A stretch of DNA of 64,000 nt from Streptomyces sp. STR69 (GCF_024519455.1 NZ_JALJRY010000034.1:54884-118883), one strand, 5' to 3'. Shown: positions 1-9,058, counted from the stretch's first letter. Made by a program: numbers and translations. The notes: a model not told the origin generated them from the sequence alone.

Positions 1-134
1 CCCGGGTTCCCCACCAGCATCAGGAGTGTCACGGCGAGTACGACGGCGTGCGGACCCCACCGCCGTACGGGCCCCGGCACCTGCCCCGCGAGGCAGAGAC
101 CGGAGCCCGTCAGCGTGGCGGCGGCCGGGAGCAC
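1..134 (-). CDS. Partial membrane protein, N-terminal 44 codons
   Basis: Reading on the minus strand from GTG at 134, one base after the permease stop codon (TGA at 138-136), gives a hydrophobic peptide starting VLPAAATLTGSGLCLAG and running off the window edge. Two apolar stretches (about residues 3-17 and 30-42) suggest membrane segments. The tight spacing suggests it is the third gene of the amine oxidase/permease operon. Function cannot be named from 44 codons, and the call could be wrong because there is no clear ribosome binding site. Confidence 0.45.
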   Translation of the reverse strand, partial: MLPAAATLTGSGLCLAGQVPGPVRRWGPHAVVLAVTLLMLVGNP

Positions 135-135
135 G

Positions 136-1551
136 TCAGGCGTCACGGCGGCGCCGGACGGCGGCCGAGACCGCCCCGGCCGCGAAGAACAGCGCGACGA
201 TGCCCTCGAAGAGCCGGGCCAGCCCGGCCGAACCACCGATCAGGGTGGTGAAGTTGGCCAGCACCATGAACGTGATCCAGCACAGCCCGAGGGCGCCGAG
301 GGCCGGAGCGAGCCGGGTGTGCCACAGCCGGGTGTCCGCCCCCGTGCGGGCGAAGAAGGTGATGATCGCGACCCCGACCAGGATCATCAGCACCAGCACC
401 CCGAGCGTGGCCAGCCCGCTCATCCAGGTGAACAGCTCCAGCACCGGATCGGACCCCGCGAGCACGAACGCCCCCACGACCACTGCGGCCGACACGCTCT
501 GCACCAGCGAACCGGCGTGCGGCGATCCGTGCTTGGCGTGACTGCGGCCCAGGATCGCTGGGGCGTCGCCCTGGCGGCCGAGGGAGAACAAGTAGCGGGA
601 GATCGCGTTGTGGAAGGCGAGCAGCGCCGCGAACAGGCTTGTCAGCAGCAGGATTTCCATGGTGTCGGAAGCGGCCGAACCGACGTACTGCCCGGCCACG
701 GCGAAGACCAGCCCGCTCGTGTTCTTGGCCGCCGCGCTCTGTACGTCGTCCGCGCCGACCGCCAGGACGACCGCCCAGCTGGACAGCGCGTAGAAGCCGC
801 CGATGGCGATGACCGCGAGGTAAGTCGCCCTGGGCACACTGCGTTTGGGGTCCCTCGCCTCCTCGCTGTAGATGGCGGTCGCCTCGAAGCCGACGAAGGA
901 CGCGACCGCGAACATCACCCCGATGCCCGCAGACCCCGTGCTGAAGGCACCCGGCGTGAAGGAGTCGAAGTCGATGCCGTGGGCCCCTCCTTGGACGAGG
1001 ATCGCCACCGTCATCACCGTGACGATGCCGACCTCCAGGACCAGCAGCACCGACAGCACCTTCGTGCCGACCTCGATGTTGCGGAAGCCCAGCACCGCGA
1101 CCAGTCCCCACAGCACACCGGCCCACAGCCACCACGGCAGGTCGGGGCCGCCGTACTTCACGACCAGCCCCTGGAGGGTGACGCCGGACAGGCCGTAGAT
1201 CCCGGCCTGGATCGTGCTGTACGTGAGCAGCGCCAGCCCTGCCGCCCCGGTGCCGGTGATCCGGCCGAGGCCGGCGGTGACGTAGGAGTAGAAGGCGCCG
1301 GTGTCGACGACATGGCGGCTCATCGCGGCGTACCCGACGCTGAACAGCAGCAGCACGATGGCCACCAGGAGGTAAGCGGCCGGTACGCCGGGGCCGTTGC
1401 CGATGGCCAGCATCACCGGCAGGGCGCCGCCGATGGCGGTGAGCGGGGCCGCCGCCGCGACGACCATGAAGACGATCCCGCCGACTCCGATGGAGCCACG
1501 GAGTTTTGACGGAGTGTCAACTGAGCTGCCGCTGATGGTCTGTTCAGACAT
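136..1551 (-). CDS. APC-superfamily amino acid/amine permease
   Basis: A 471-residue polytopic inner-membrane protein with about twelve hydrophobic segments, beginning near residue 26 with the GVGGIVFMVVAAAAPLTAIGG stretch typical of APC transporters. It probably imports an amino acid or a primary amine by cation symport. Its ATG overlaps the last 8 bases of the upstream amine oxidase gene (ATGTCTGA), so the two are translationally coupled. That pairing suggests the substrate is the amine oxidised by the neighbour, for example tyramine, phenethylamine or an aliphatic amine. Length and C-terminal basic tail (AAVRRRRDA) are normal for the family. Substrate is inferred from context only. Confidence 0.85.
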   Translation of the reverse strand: MSEQTISGSSVDTPSKLRGSIGVGGIVFMVVAAAAPLTAIGGALPVMLAIGNGPGVPAAYLLVAIVLLLFSVGYAAMSRHVVDTGAFYSYVTAGLGRITGTGAAGLALLTYSTIQAGIYGLSGVTLQGLVVKYGGPDLPWWLWAGVLWGLVAVLGFRNIEVGTKVLSVLLVLEVGIVTVMTVAILVQGGAHGIDFDSFTPGAFSTGSAGIGVMFAVASFVGFEATAIYSEEARDPKRSVPRATYLAVIAIGGFYALSSWAVVLAVGADDVQSAAAKNTSGLVFAVAGQYVGSAASDTMEILLLTSLFAALLAFHNAISRYLFSLGRQGDAPAILGRSHAKHGSPHAGSLVQSVSAAVVVGAFVLAGSDPVLELFTWMSGLATLGVLVLMILVGVAIITFFARTGADTRLWHTRLAPALGALGLCWITFMVLANFTTLIGGSAGLARLFEGIVALFFAAGAVSAAVRRRRDA

Positions 1552-3451
1552 GACAGCCTCCCGTGCCTGTTGTCCCGCAGTGGCCGGAGGTGCTCGGCGG
1601 CACGTCGAGGGTGGGGTTGCGGTCGAAGAAGCCGACCGGCTTGAGGGTGAAGCCCGTGGTGTCGACGGGCATGATCGGCCAGTCCTCGGGGCGCGGGGCG
1701 TGGGTCAGTCCGAAGGTGTGCCAGACGACGAGGTCCTGCCCGTCCAGGTCCCGGTCGGCGGCGGCGTACGCGGGCAGCCCCGCCCCGCCGGGATGCTGGT
1801 TGACGAAGTCGCCCGCCGGGTAGCGCTCGGCCGGGTCGTAGGCGGTGACCCAGAGGTGTTTCGTCGCGAAGGCCGCGCGGGCCGCCACCGAGGACCCGGG
1901 GTCGGCGAGCAGGGCCGGCTTGCCCTCGGGGTGCAGCGCGTAGGCGACCGGCCGGCCGAGCCGGTTCAGCGACTCGGGGTTGGAGATGTGCCACACGCGG
2001 TCCACGCCCGCGTCGGCCATCCGCTGCGCCTCGCTCTCCCGCGCGAGCGGGGTGCGCTTGAGGGCGAAGGCGTTGCCGCGAAGGTTGTCCGGTCCCATCG
2101 GCACCCGGACCGTCTCGACCTCCTCGATGCGATTGACGGGACCGTCCACCGCCATGTCCAGCCGTGCGCTGAAGAGGTGTTGGTGGTAGGGGGCGCCGAG
2201 ACCGGGGGCGAGTTCGGTGGCGTACGGGTAGTCGCCGCCGGGGTGGGCGGAGGTGAAGACGACGCCGGTGGCCTTGGCCTCGAACTCGATCGTGCCGTCG
2301 AGATACAGGTACCAGTAGAAGCCGTAGTCGTAGTTCCCGACGGTGGTGAAGAAGGAGAGCACCATGCGCCGTTGGCGCCGGGTCTCGACGGAGCCCGCCC
2401 AGAGGTCGGTGTGCTTCCAGAGGATGCCGTAGTCCTCCTCGTGCAGACAGACGGCGTTGGTGAGGGTCTGCGGTGTGCCGGTCTCGTCGGCGATCACCGC
2501 GTCCAGGTAGGTGATGTCACCGAGACAGTCGCAGCCGAGCTGGAGCGCGTTGGCGTAGCGCCCGATGAGGTACTCGCCGGTGTCGAAGTAGTTCTGCCAC
2601 GATCGCACGGGGGAGGGGTCGGCGTACGGTACGACCATCTCGGCGATCGACGCCCGATGGATCACCGGGCGCCCGGCGAAGGCGAGTTGATGGAGTATCA
2701 GCCCTTCGCGGGCGTCGAAGCCGATGCGCAGGGACCAGTTCTCCCACGTCAGCGCATTGCCGTCGAGGGTGAAGCTGGGACCCTGCGGCTGGGTGATCTC
2801 GATGGGCTTCAGGGTGGTGCGCGGCGGGCCGGTGACGGCCGGGTCGTCGAAGTTGCCCGACTCCGCGGGCACCGGTACCGGGCCGAGGTCGATGACCTGG
2901 TCCACGCTCCGGTTCAGGACGTCCACGTAGGCGACGAGGCCGTCGACGGGATGCGCCCACGCATGGTCCTTCGGGTGCTCCTGCACGAAGGCCAGCCCGC
3001 GCAGGATGCGGCGGCCCCGCTCCTGCGGGTACTCGGCGTCGTACACGCCCGCGGACAGCGGGGCGACACGCACCGAGTCGCGGTCCAGGCCGCGGGCGGC
3101 GAGGGCGGCCAGCCAGCGCTCGTCCTTCGTGAGGATCTCCTCGACGAGCGCGAACTCTTCGTCCAGGACCGGGAGTTGTCCCTCTGTCGCGGCGTCGATC
3201 GGCCGGTGCGACACGATACGTGACTCGGTCAGGGAGACCGTCGCGTCGCACGAGGGGCCGCCGGAGGTGTCGAGGAGCAGGACGCGCAGCCGTCGATCCT
3301 TCTCCTCCGGGGCGGACTTGGGCGGGTCGAGGAGTCCGAGGTAGGCGAAGCGGGTCGCCTCTGTGACGAGTCCGGCCGTCGCGAGAAGTTCGCGGGCGGC
3401 GGTGATCTCGTCCGGGGCGAGCGGGTCGAGAGGGTGTGGAGCGGCAGCCAT
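1544..3451 (-). CDS. tynA: Copper-containing primary-amine oxidase
   Basis: A 635-residue copper/topaquinone amine oxidase that converts primary amines to aldehyde, ammonia and hydrogen peroxide. Visible signatures are the cofactor motif N-Y-D-Y near residue 373 (the first Tyr becomes topaquinone), the catalytic-base context YFDTGEY near 288-294, the copper ligand pair HQH near 423-425, and a third candidate His in WHTFGLTH near the C-terminus. Length fits bacterial cytosolic enzymes such as Arthrobacter phenylethylamine oxidase, and no signal peptide is seen. ATG at 3451 is preceded by GGAGG. A long inverted repeat lies directly upstream (3466-3495). The gene overlaps the downstream permease by 8 bases, suggesting an amine uptake and oxidation operon. 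tynA is a family-level symbol; the exact substrate is unknown. Confidence 0.92.
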   Translation of the reverse strand: MAAAPHPLDPLAPDEITAARELLATAGLVTEATRFAYLGLLDPPKSAPEEKDRRLRVLLLDTSGGPSCDATVSLTESRIVSHRPIDAATEGQLPVLDEEFALVEEILTKDERWLAALAARGLDRDSVRVAPLSAGVYDAEYPQERGRRILRGLAFVQEHPKDHAWAHPVDGLVAYVDVLNRSVDQVIDLGPVPVPAESGNFDDPAVTGPPRTTLKPIEITQPQGPSFTLDGNALTWENWSLRIGFDAREGLILHQLAFAGRPVIHRASIAEMVVPYADPSPVRSWQNYFDTGEYLIGRYANALQLGCDCLGDITYLDAVIADETGTPQTLTNAVCLHEEDYGILWKHTDLWAGSVETRRQRRMVLSFFTTVGNYDYGFYWYLYLDGTIEFEAKATGVVFTSAHPGGDYPYATELAPGLGAPYHQHLFSARLDMAVDGPVNRIEEVETVRVPMGPDNLRGNAFALKRTPLARESEAQRMADAGVDRVWHISNPESLNRLGRPVAYALHPEGKPALLADPGSSVAARAAFATKHLWVTAYDPAERYPAGDFVNQHPGGAGLPAYAAADRDLDGQDLVVWHTFGLTHAPRPEDWPIMPVDTTGFTLKPVGFFDRNPTLDVPPSTSGHCGTTGTGGCHV

Positions 3452-3465
3452 ACGGGCCTCCGGGG

Positions 3466-3495
3466 ATTTTTTCTCTACGTCCGTAGAGCAAAAAT
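3466..3495 (-). promoter_or_regulatory. Inverted repeat before the amine oxidase gene, candidate operator
   Basis: CTCTACG (3473-3479) and CGTAGAG (3482-3488) form perfect arms around a 2-base centre. The symmetry continues outward into a T tract at 3467-3472 and an A tract at 3490-3494 with one mismatch. It ends about 15 bases before the ATG of the amine oxidase gene and just before the GGAGG ribosome binding site. Its position suits a repressor site, TetR-like in appearance. A hairpin in the leader is the alternative. Confidence 0.5.
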
Positions 3496-3571
3496 TCGCG
3501 CGGCCACGTTTCGCTCGGCAGTACGCCCGCGTTGCCTTGTTGTTAAGTCCGCCGGGGCACGGTGCGCCGGG

Positions 3572-3991
3572 TCAGATGGCCAGGATCGCCCGTACCCGCT
3601 TGCCGCCCCCGCTGAGCGGGGTGACATCGAGGCGGTGGGCCAGGCAGCGGACCATGGCGAGGCCGCGTCCGCTCTCGCCCTCGGCCGTCAACGGCCGCAC
3701 ATGGGGCGGGGTCGGGTTGTCGTCGTAGACCTCGACCGTGACCCGCTCGTCGGACAGCTGCAGGCGCAGCCGGCACTCGCCGCGTCCGTGCTCGGTCGCG
3801 TTGGCGACCAGTTCGGAGACGATGAGTGTCGCGTCGTCGATCTGCTCCTCGTCCACCCGCGCCATCCGGCTGCGGGAGCGGGCGAGGAACTCCGATGTCA
3901 GCCTTCGCGCCTGACCCGCCGCCGCCGCTTCGTCGGGCAGCAGGTACTCCACGCGTACGGAACGCCTATGGGTACGCCGATGCGTACGCAT
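3572..3991 (-). CDS. Anti-sigma-like ATP-binding protein (HATPase_c)
   Basis: A 139-residue stand-alone GHKL ATPase domain of the SpoIIAB/RsbW type, abundant in Streptomyces. The N-box is visible as ELVANATEHG near residue 60 and the ATP lid as SGRGLAMV near 109. Such proteins bind ATP and act as serine kinases or anti-sigma factors toward partners encoded nearby or elsewhere. ATG at 3991 is preceded by AGGAGGGG. It diverges from a SpoIIE-type phosphatase, which could reverse its phosphorylation; that partnership is inference. Confidence 0.85.
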   Translation of the reverse strand: MRTHRRTHRRSVRVEYLLPDEAAAAGQARRLTSEFLARSRSRMARVDEEQIDDATLIVSELVANATEHGRGECRLRLQLSDERVTVEVYDDNPTPPHVRPLTAEGESGRGLAMVRCLAHRLDVTPLSGGGKRVRAILAI

Positions 3992-4293
3992 GGCGAATCA
4001 CTTCCCCTCCTAGGACAACCCGGTATCCCCGCGGCGCCACCGCACCGGGGCCGCTGCATCTCTTGCGCGGCCGGTCCCACACAATTCACTTGCCCGGAGT
4101 CCGTGATCGCCAACCGGCCCGCGCCACATGGTTGTCGCCGATCAGGAAATGTCAGTTCTCGGAATCAATTGGGTAAAGGGCCGGGCACGCCCAAGGCGTT
4201 GCCTGGCAGCCTTGCGATGTCCAGGGTGGGGGAGGGACCCCTGCGCGGAAGGCGGGAGCGGCTCCGGATGCCGCGACGCCGTTGGAGTGGACC
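3992..4293. other. Divergent intergenic region, no gene seen
   Basis: This roughly 300-base gap between the ATPase and phosphatase genes holds the AGGAGGGG ribosome binding site of the former and GGAG at 4284-4287 for the latter. GGGTAA at 4171-4176 resembles the -10 of SigB/F-type promoters, but no convincing -35 partner was found. No convincing gene or stable hairpin was found. Confidence 0.4.
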
Positions 4294-5391
4294 ATGGCCG
4301 CAACGAAGCCGCAGCGCAGTCTCTCCGTGCTGACCTGGCTGCCCGCCGCGGTGATGGCGGTGGTCGCCGTCGGGGACCTCGTCACCGGCCCCGGACTCGG
4401 CTTCCTGCCGCTCGCCTCCCTCGGACCGGCCTTCGCCGGACTGGTCGGCGGCTGGCGCCGTACCGCGTGGTTCGGCGCGGCGGCCCTCGCCCTCTGCGTC
4501 GGACTCGGCCTCTACGACGGCCTGTTCCAGGAACGCAGAGGCTTCCTGGCGATGGTGTCGGTGGTGGGCGTGACCGGCGCGGGCATCGCCGCCGCCGTGA
4601 TGCGCGGACGCCGCGAGGCCGAACTGGCCAGCGTGCGGTCCATCGCGGAGGTCGCGCAACGCGTCCTGCTGCGGCCGGTGCCGCTGACCGCGGGCCCGCT
4701 CCAGGCCGCGGTGTCGTACACCTCGGCCGTCGCGGAGGCCCGGATCGGCGGTGACCTCTACGAGGTGGTCGCCTCCCCGCACGGCGTGCGCGTCATCGTC
4801 GGCGACGTGCAGGGCAAGGGCCTGGCCGCGGTCGAGACGGCAGCCGTGGTGCTCGGCGCGTTCCGGGAGGCCGCACACGACGAACCCGACCTGGTGGGAC
4901 TCGGCGAACGCCTGGAGCGCAGCGTCTCCCGTGTCCTGTCCGACGAGAAGTTCGTGACCGCCGTCCTCGCCGAGATCGGCACGGACCACGAGGTGATCTT
5001 CCTCAACTACGGTCACCCGCCCCCGATGGTCGTACGACGCAACGGCGCCGCCGACTTCCCGGCACCGCCCGCCTACGCGCCCCCGCTCGGCCTCGGCGGC
5101 GCCCACGGCGGCGAGACCCCGAAGCCGTTCTCCGTACGCTTCGCGCCGGGCGAGCAACTGCTGCTCTACACCGACGGCGTCACCGAGGCCCGCGACGAGG
5201 ACGGCACCTTCTATCCGCTCGGCGAGCGGGCGCACCTGCTGAAGGAACCCGACGCGCAGAGCGCGCTCGGCTCCCTGCGCGAGGACCTGGTCCGCCACAC
5301 CGCCGGCCCGCTCCACGACGACGCCGCGATGCTCCTGCTGCGCTATCACGGGCACGCGGGGACGACGGGAGAGACCTCGCCTCTCGGGTGA
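4294..5391 (+). CDS. Membrane-anchored SpoIIE-type PP2C phosphatase
   Basis: A 365-residue protein with about three N-terminal membrane segments (residues 13-100) followed by a PP2C/SpoIIE catalytic domain. Metal-binding signatures are visible: IGGDLYEV, VGDVQGKGL, LLYTDGVTEARD and a late HDDAAMLLL. It should dephosphorylate an anti-sigma-antagonist type protein. ATG at 4294 is chosen over TTG at 4282 because GGAG lies 6 bases upstream of it. It has no GAF or PAS sensor, so input would come through the membrane region. It diverges from the HATPase gene at 3572-3991. Confidence 0.88.
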   Translation: MAATKPQRSLSVLTWLPAAVMAVVAVGDLVTGPGLGFLPLASLGPAFAGLVGGWRRTAWFGAAALALCVGLGLYDGLFQERRGFLAMVSVVGVTGAGIAAAVMRGRREAELASVRSIAEVAQRVLLRPVPLTAGPLQAAVSYTSAVAEARIGGDLYEVVASPHGVRVIVGDVQGKGLAAVETAAVVLGAFREAAHDEPDLVGLGERLERSVSRVLSDEKFVTAVLAEIGTDHEVIFLNYGHPPPMVVRRNGAADFPAPPAYAPPLGLGGAHGGETPKPFSVRFAPGEQLLLYTDGVTEARDEDGTFYPLGERAHLLKEPDAQSALGSLREDLVRHTAGPLHDDAAMLLLRYHGHAGTTGETSPLG

Positions 5392-5417
5392 GCAAGAGAG
5401 CTTCGCCGAGGTCTGGC

Positions 5418-5440
5418 CATTGCCGCAAAGTCATTGCTGC
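5418..5440 (+). promoter_or_regulatory. Direct repeats before marR
   Basis: CATTGCCGC (5418-5426) and CATTGCTGC (5432-5440) are near-identical direct repeats 14 bases apart, followed by a -10-like TAAACT at 5451-5456 that ends 6 bases before the marR ATG. The gene has no visible ribosome binding site, so transcription may start at the ATG (leaderless). The repeats are a candidate autoregulatory site; MarR sites are usually palindromic, so this is weak. Confidence 0.3.
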
Positions 5441-5462
5441 GTCAATCAAGTAAACTGATGGC

Positions 5463-5918
5463 ATGACCACGCCCGAGCAGCCACTGCAGCCCATGGACCC
5501 GCACGAAGAGGCCCTGGTGCGCGAACTCGCGCGGGTGATGCTGGTGCTGCCCCGCGCGGTCGACGCCGACATGGTGCGCGAGCAGCGCCTGCCGCTGTCC
5601 GAGTACACGACCCTCATGCACCTCTCCGAGGCCACGGACCGCCGGATGCGCATGAGCGAGCTGGCGTCCGTCTGCAACCTCTCGCTGAGCGGCATGACCC
5701 GCATCGTCAGCCGTCTGGAAACGCAGGGCCTGGTCGGACGGGAACGCTGCGCCGAGGACGCCCGCGGCTGGAACGCCGTCCTCACCGACCAGGGCCTCGC
5801 CCGCCTCCAGGAGGCCTGGCCCGCCCACCTCGCCAGCGTCCGGCGCCATGTCCTCGACCACGTCGACGCCGACGACCTCACCCGGCTCCTCGGCGTGATG
5901 CGCCGTATCGCCACCTGA
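5463..5918 (+). CDS. MarR-family transcriptional regulator
   Basis: A 151-residue winged-helix regulator. The DNA-binding region RMRMSELASVCNLSLSGMTRIVSRLETQGLVGRERC (about residues 61-96) with the following wing DARGWNAVLTDQG is typical of MarR proteins that bind as dimers. It lies 28 bases upstream of a luciferase-like oxidoreductase and probably controls it together with itself. The start ATG lacks a Shine-Dalgarno sequence. The ligand is unknown; such regulators often sense phenolic or oxidising compounds. Confidence 0.88.
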   Translation: MTTPEQPLQPMDPHEEALVRELARVMLVLPRAVDADMVREQRLPLSEYTTLMHLSEATDRRMRMSELASVCNLSLSGMTRIVSRLETQGLVGRERCAEDARGWNAVLTDQGLARLQEAWPAHLASVRRHVLDHVDADDLTRLLGVMRRIAT

Positions 5919-5946
5919 CCCACCGAGCAGACCCAAGGAGTACGGC

Positions 5947-6999
5947 ATGACCAACCCGACCAGTACCGATGGCGTCACGCTCGGTCTCGACACCTTCGGC
6001 GACGTCACGAACGGCACGGACGGCAAACCCCTGACCCACGGCCAGGCCATCCGCCGCCTCGTCGAGGAGGGCGTCCTCGCCGACCAGGTCGGCGTCGACC
6101 ACTTCGGCATCGGCGAGCACCACACCGAGGCGATGCCGCTGTCGGCGGCGGACGTCGTCCTCGCGGCCATCGCCGCGCGCACCTCGAACATCCACCTCAG
6201 TTCCGCCGTCACCGTGATCAGCTCCGACGACCCCGTCCGCGTCTACCAGCGCTACGCCACCCTCGACGCCGTCTCCGCCGGCCGCGCCGAGGTCATCCTC
6301 GGCAGAGGATCGAGCACCGAGTCCTTCCCACTCTTCGGCTACGACCTGAACGACTACGAGGAGCTGTTCGAGGAGAAGGTCGCCCTCTTCGCCGAACTGC
6401 TCAAGGAGAAGCCCGTCACCTGGTCCGGCAACACCCGCGCCGCCCTCGACGGACTCTCCGTCCACCCGCACAGCGAGACCGGCTCGATCCCCACCTGGAT
6501 CGGCGTCGGCGGCAGCCCCCAGTCGGTGATCCGCACCGCCCAGTACGGGTTCTCCCTGATGCTGGCGATCATCGGCGGAGACATAGCCCGCTTCGCTCCG
6601 TTCTCCGAGCTGTACCGGCGGGCACTGGCGGAGTTCGGCCACCCCGCGCGGCCCATCGGTGTGCACGCGCCCGGCCATGTCGCCGCCACCGACGAACAGG
6701 CGGTGGAGGAGTTCGTACCGGCCTTCCAGGAACTGATCCGCAGCGTGGCGCGCGAACGCGGCTTCCGCACCCCGACCCGCGAAAGCCTCATGCGCGACGT
6801 CGGCCCCGGCGGCGCCCTGCACGTCGGATCGCCCGAGACCGTGGCCCGCAAGATCGCCGACACCCTGAAGACCCTCGACGCCACCCGCTTCAACCTGAAG
6901 TACGGCATCACCGGAATGCCCCACGACACCCTCATGACCAACATCGAGCTCTACGGCACGAAAGTGGCGCCCCTGGTGCGTGAGTTGATGGTGGACTGA
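5947..6999 (+). CDS. LLM-class flavin-dependent oxidoreductase
   Basis: A 350-residue bacterial luciferase-like protein with a TIM-barrel fold. Its N-terminus (GVTLGLDTFGDV and VDHFGIGEHHTEAMPLS) and the stretch VILGRGSSTESFPLFGYDL match the family branch with a conserved EHH-type motif. It would use reduced FMN or F420 on an unknown small molecule. AAGGAG lies before the ATG. Cotranscription with the upstream MarR gene is likely and suggests a detoxification role, but no substrate can be named. Confidence 0.88.
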   Translation: MTNPTSTDGVTLGLDTFGDVTNGTDGKPLTHGQAIRRLVEEGVLADQVGVDHFGIGEHHTEAMPLSAADVVLAAIAARTSNIHLSSAVTVISSDDPVRVYQRYATLDAVSAGRAEVILGRGSSTESFPLFGYDLNDYEELFEEKVALFAELLKEKPVTWSGNTRAALDGLSVHPHSETGSIPTWIGVGGSPQSVIRTAQYGFSLMLAIIGGDIARFAPFSELYRRALAEFGHPARPIGVHAPGHVAATDEQAVEEFVPAFQELIRSVARERGFRTPTRESLMRDVGPGGALHVGSPETVARKIADTLKTLDATRFNLKYGITGMPHDTLMTNIELYGTKVAPLVRELMVD

Positions 7000-7059
7000 A
7001 CGGACGGGGGCGCGGAAACTCCGTTGCGAGCCCGGGGGCCGTCACCGGACAGTGGGTGC

Positions 7060-8031
7060 ATGACCGCCCCCACCGCTCTGCCGTGCGGCCTGCGCGTCCG
7101 CCCGGCGACACCCGACGACGCGGCGGCGGTCTGCGCCCTGCTCAACGAGATCGACATCCTGGAGATCGGCCGCCCGGACACCGAACTAGCCGAGATCCAG
7201 ACGGACTTCAAGCACCCCGAAGTGGACCTGGAGCGCGACTCCTGGCTGCTCTTCGACGGCGCCCGCCTGATCGGATACGGCCTGCTGTGGGACGACTCGG
7301 GCGGCGAGCGGATCGACATCGACCACTACATCGTGCCGGGCCGACTGCCGGGCGCCCTGCACCTGCTCGACCTGATGGAGACCAGGGCCGCGGAGCGCGC
7401 CGCCGCCAACGGAGCGCCCCGCGCCGTGGTGCACCTGCACCTCACCCTGGCCCCCACCATGGACCTGCCCGCACTGCGTGCCCGAGGCTGGCAACCGGTC
7501 CGCCGCTACAACGTGATGGCCCGTCGACTGTCGCCGTCGTCCGATCCGTTGCCCCCTTCCCGGCCCGGCGTGTCGCTGCGCCCCTGCCTTGAGGAAGCGG
7601 ACCGTCGACGCGCCCACGCGCTGCTCCAGGAAGCCATGACCGAGCACTTCGACTTCCAGTACCGCACCTACACACAGTGGTTGGACGACATCGACGGCGA
7701 GCGCGTCGACTGGTCGCTGATCTGGCTCGCCCACGTCGACGGCCTCGGGGACGCCGGGCTGCTGCGCAGCCACAACGACCGCGCCTCCATGGCCTGGATC
7801 GGCAACCTCGCCGTCCTGCGCCAGGCCCGTGGCCGGGGCCTGGGCAGTCACCTCCTGCGGTACGGCTTCGGCCACTACGCGGCGCTGGGCCGCGACCGCA
7901 TCGGCCTGGGCGTGGACACCGACAACACGAGCAACGCGCTCGCCCTGTACGAACGGCACGGCATGACCCCCGACTTCGGGGTCGACACCTGGGAGTTGAT
8001 CCTCCCCGTCACCGGCGGGGGAACGACTTGA
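7060..8031 (+). CDS. Tandem GNAT-fold N-acetyltransferase
   Basis: A 323-residue protein with two GNAT-like halves. The first (about residues 5-150) starts LRVRPATPDDAAAVCALL; the second (about 170-320) carries the acetyl-CoA loop RQARGRGLGSHLL and the usual NTSNALALYERHGM end. The second half looks catalytically complete, while the first lacks a clear Q/RxxGxG/A loop. ATG at 7060 was preferred to TTG at 7024 because the domain begins just after it, though no strong ribosome binding site supports either. The 3' end overlaps the convergent chitinase gene by 23 bases. Substrate unknown. Confidence 0.82.
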   Translation: MTAPTALPCGLRVRPATPDDAAAVCALLNEIDILEIGRPDTELAEIQTDFKHPEVDLERDSWLLFDGARLIGYGLLWDDSGGERIDIDHYIVPGRLPGALHLLDLMETRAAERAAANGAPRAVVHLHLTLAPTMDLPALRARGWQPVRRYNVMARRLSPSSDPLPPSRPGVSLRPCLEEADRRRAHALLQEAMTEHFDFQYRTYTQWLDDIDGERVDWSLIWLAHVDGLGDAGLLRSHNDRASMAWIGNLAVLRQARGRGLGSHLLRYGFGHYAALGRDRIGLGVDTDNTSNALALYERHGMTPDFGVDTWELILPVTGGGTT

Positions 8032-9058
8032 AGGTGTGGCTGAAGTACCAGGTGTCCTGGGCGATCCCGGAGCAGTTGTTGGCGCCGCCGGTGCCCACGC
8101 AGCCGCCGTTGTCGCGCTGGAGCGCCCAGAAGGAGAGCGTGTTGATGCCCTGGGCCTCGGCCCACTTCTTCACGGTGACGGCGTTCTGAGTGGTGAAGGT
8201 CTCCGCCGGGCCGAAGTCGTCGATGCCGGGCATCTCGGTGACGCCGATCCTCTTCCACAGCCTCGCCGGGTTCGTTTTCGGGTACAGCGCGGCGAGTTGG
8301 GAGTGCAGGCCGGTCGCGGCGGTCTTGGTGTCCTCGGCCATGTCGTGGCTGGCGCCGTCGTAGTAGTCGAACGTCATGATGTTGACGACGTCGACGCGCG
8401 CTCCGTTGTCGACCGCGTTCTGCAGCAGTGCCACACCGTTGGGCGCGAGACCGGTGGTGGTCGTCGGCAGCGTGTAGGAGAACTCCACGCTGCGGCCCGT
8501 GCGTTGGGCCCAGCGCTGCACCTTCGCGATCGCCTTGTTGCGGCGGTCGATACCCGCGGTGTTGTTGATGGAGTCGGCCTCGATGTCGAGGTCGATGCGG
8601 CTCACGCCGTAGGTCGTGACCAGGCTCTCGTAGACCTTGGCGATGGCGTCGACATCGGTGCAGCTGTCGGCCAGTTCGGTGTTGGTGGTGTCCGCGCTGT
8701 AGCCGCCGAAGGACGGGATGACGTTGCCGCCGTGCGCCTGGATCGTGGCGATGTCCTTGCCGAAGGTGGACTTGGCGATCGGCTGGGCGGGCAGGCCGTT
8801 CCAGTACGCCGTGCACGAACCGGCCGCCTCGGTCTGCAGAAAGGCCATCGTGAGGTACTTGTTGCCGGACGCCGCAGCGAGCGCGGCCGGGCTCTCGCCG
8901 GTCCACGCCTCGAAGTACGGCGCCGAGACATGGTCCGGCATGGGCCGCGCGCGATGATCTGCGTTCGCGGCACCCCCACTGAGTGCGACAAGCCCCGTGG
9001 ACAAGGCGGTTACGGCCGCGCAGGACAGCGACGCGCGAAGAGGCCCAGGTCGTCTCAT
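8009..9058 (-). CDS. Secreted GH18 chitinase-like hydrolase
   Basis: A 349-residue secreted protein with an N-terminal signal peptide (MRRPGPLRASLSCAAVTALS to about residue 33) and a single glycoside hydrolase 18 domain. The catalytic strand reads RIDLDIEAD, so the Asp and the proton-donor Glu are present, but the first Asp of the usual DxxDxDxE motif is Ser. Further GH18 strands are MTFDYYDG and LSFWALQRD. No carbohydrate-binding module is attached. ATG at 9058 is preferred to 9070 because GGGAGC lies before it. A DasR-like operator sits within the promoter, supporting a role in chitin or chito-oligosaccharide breakdown. Confidence 0.88.
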   Translation of the reverse strand: MRRPGPLRASLSCAAVTALSTGLVALSGGAANADHRARPMPDHVSAPYFEAWTGESPAALAAASGNKYLTMAFLQTEAAGSCTAYWNGLPAQPIAKSTFGKDIATIQAHGGNVIPSFGGYSADTTNTELADSCTDVDAIAKVYESLVTTYGVSRIDLDIEADSINNTAGIDRRNKAIAKVQRWAQRTGRSVEFSYTLPTTTTGLAPNGVALLQNAVDNGARVDVVNIMTFDYYDGASHDMAEDTKTAATGLHSQLAALYPKTNPARLWKRIGVTEMPGIDDFGPAETFTTQNAVTVKKWAEAQGINTLSFWALQRDNGGCVGTGGANNCSGIAQDTWYFSHTFKSFPRR

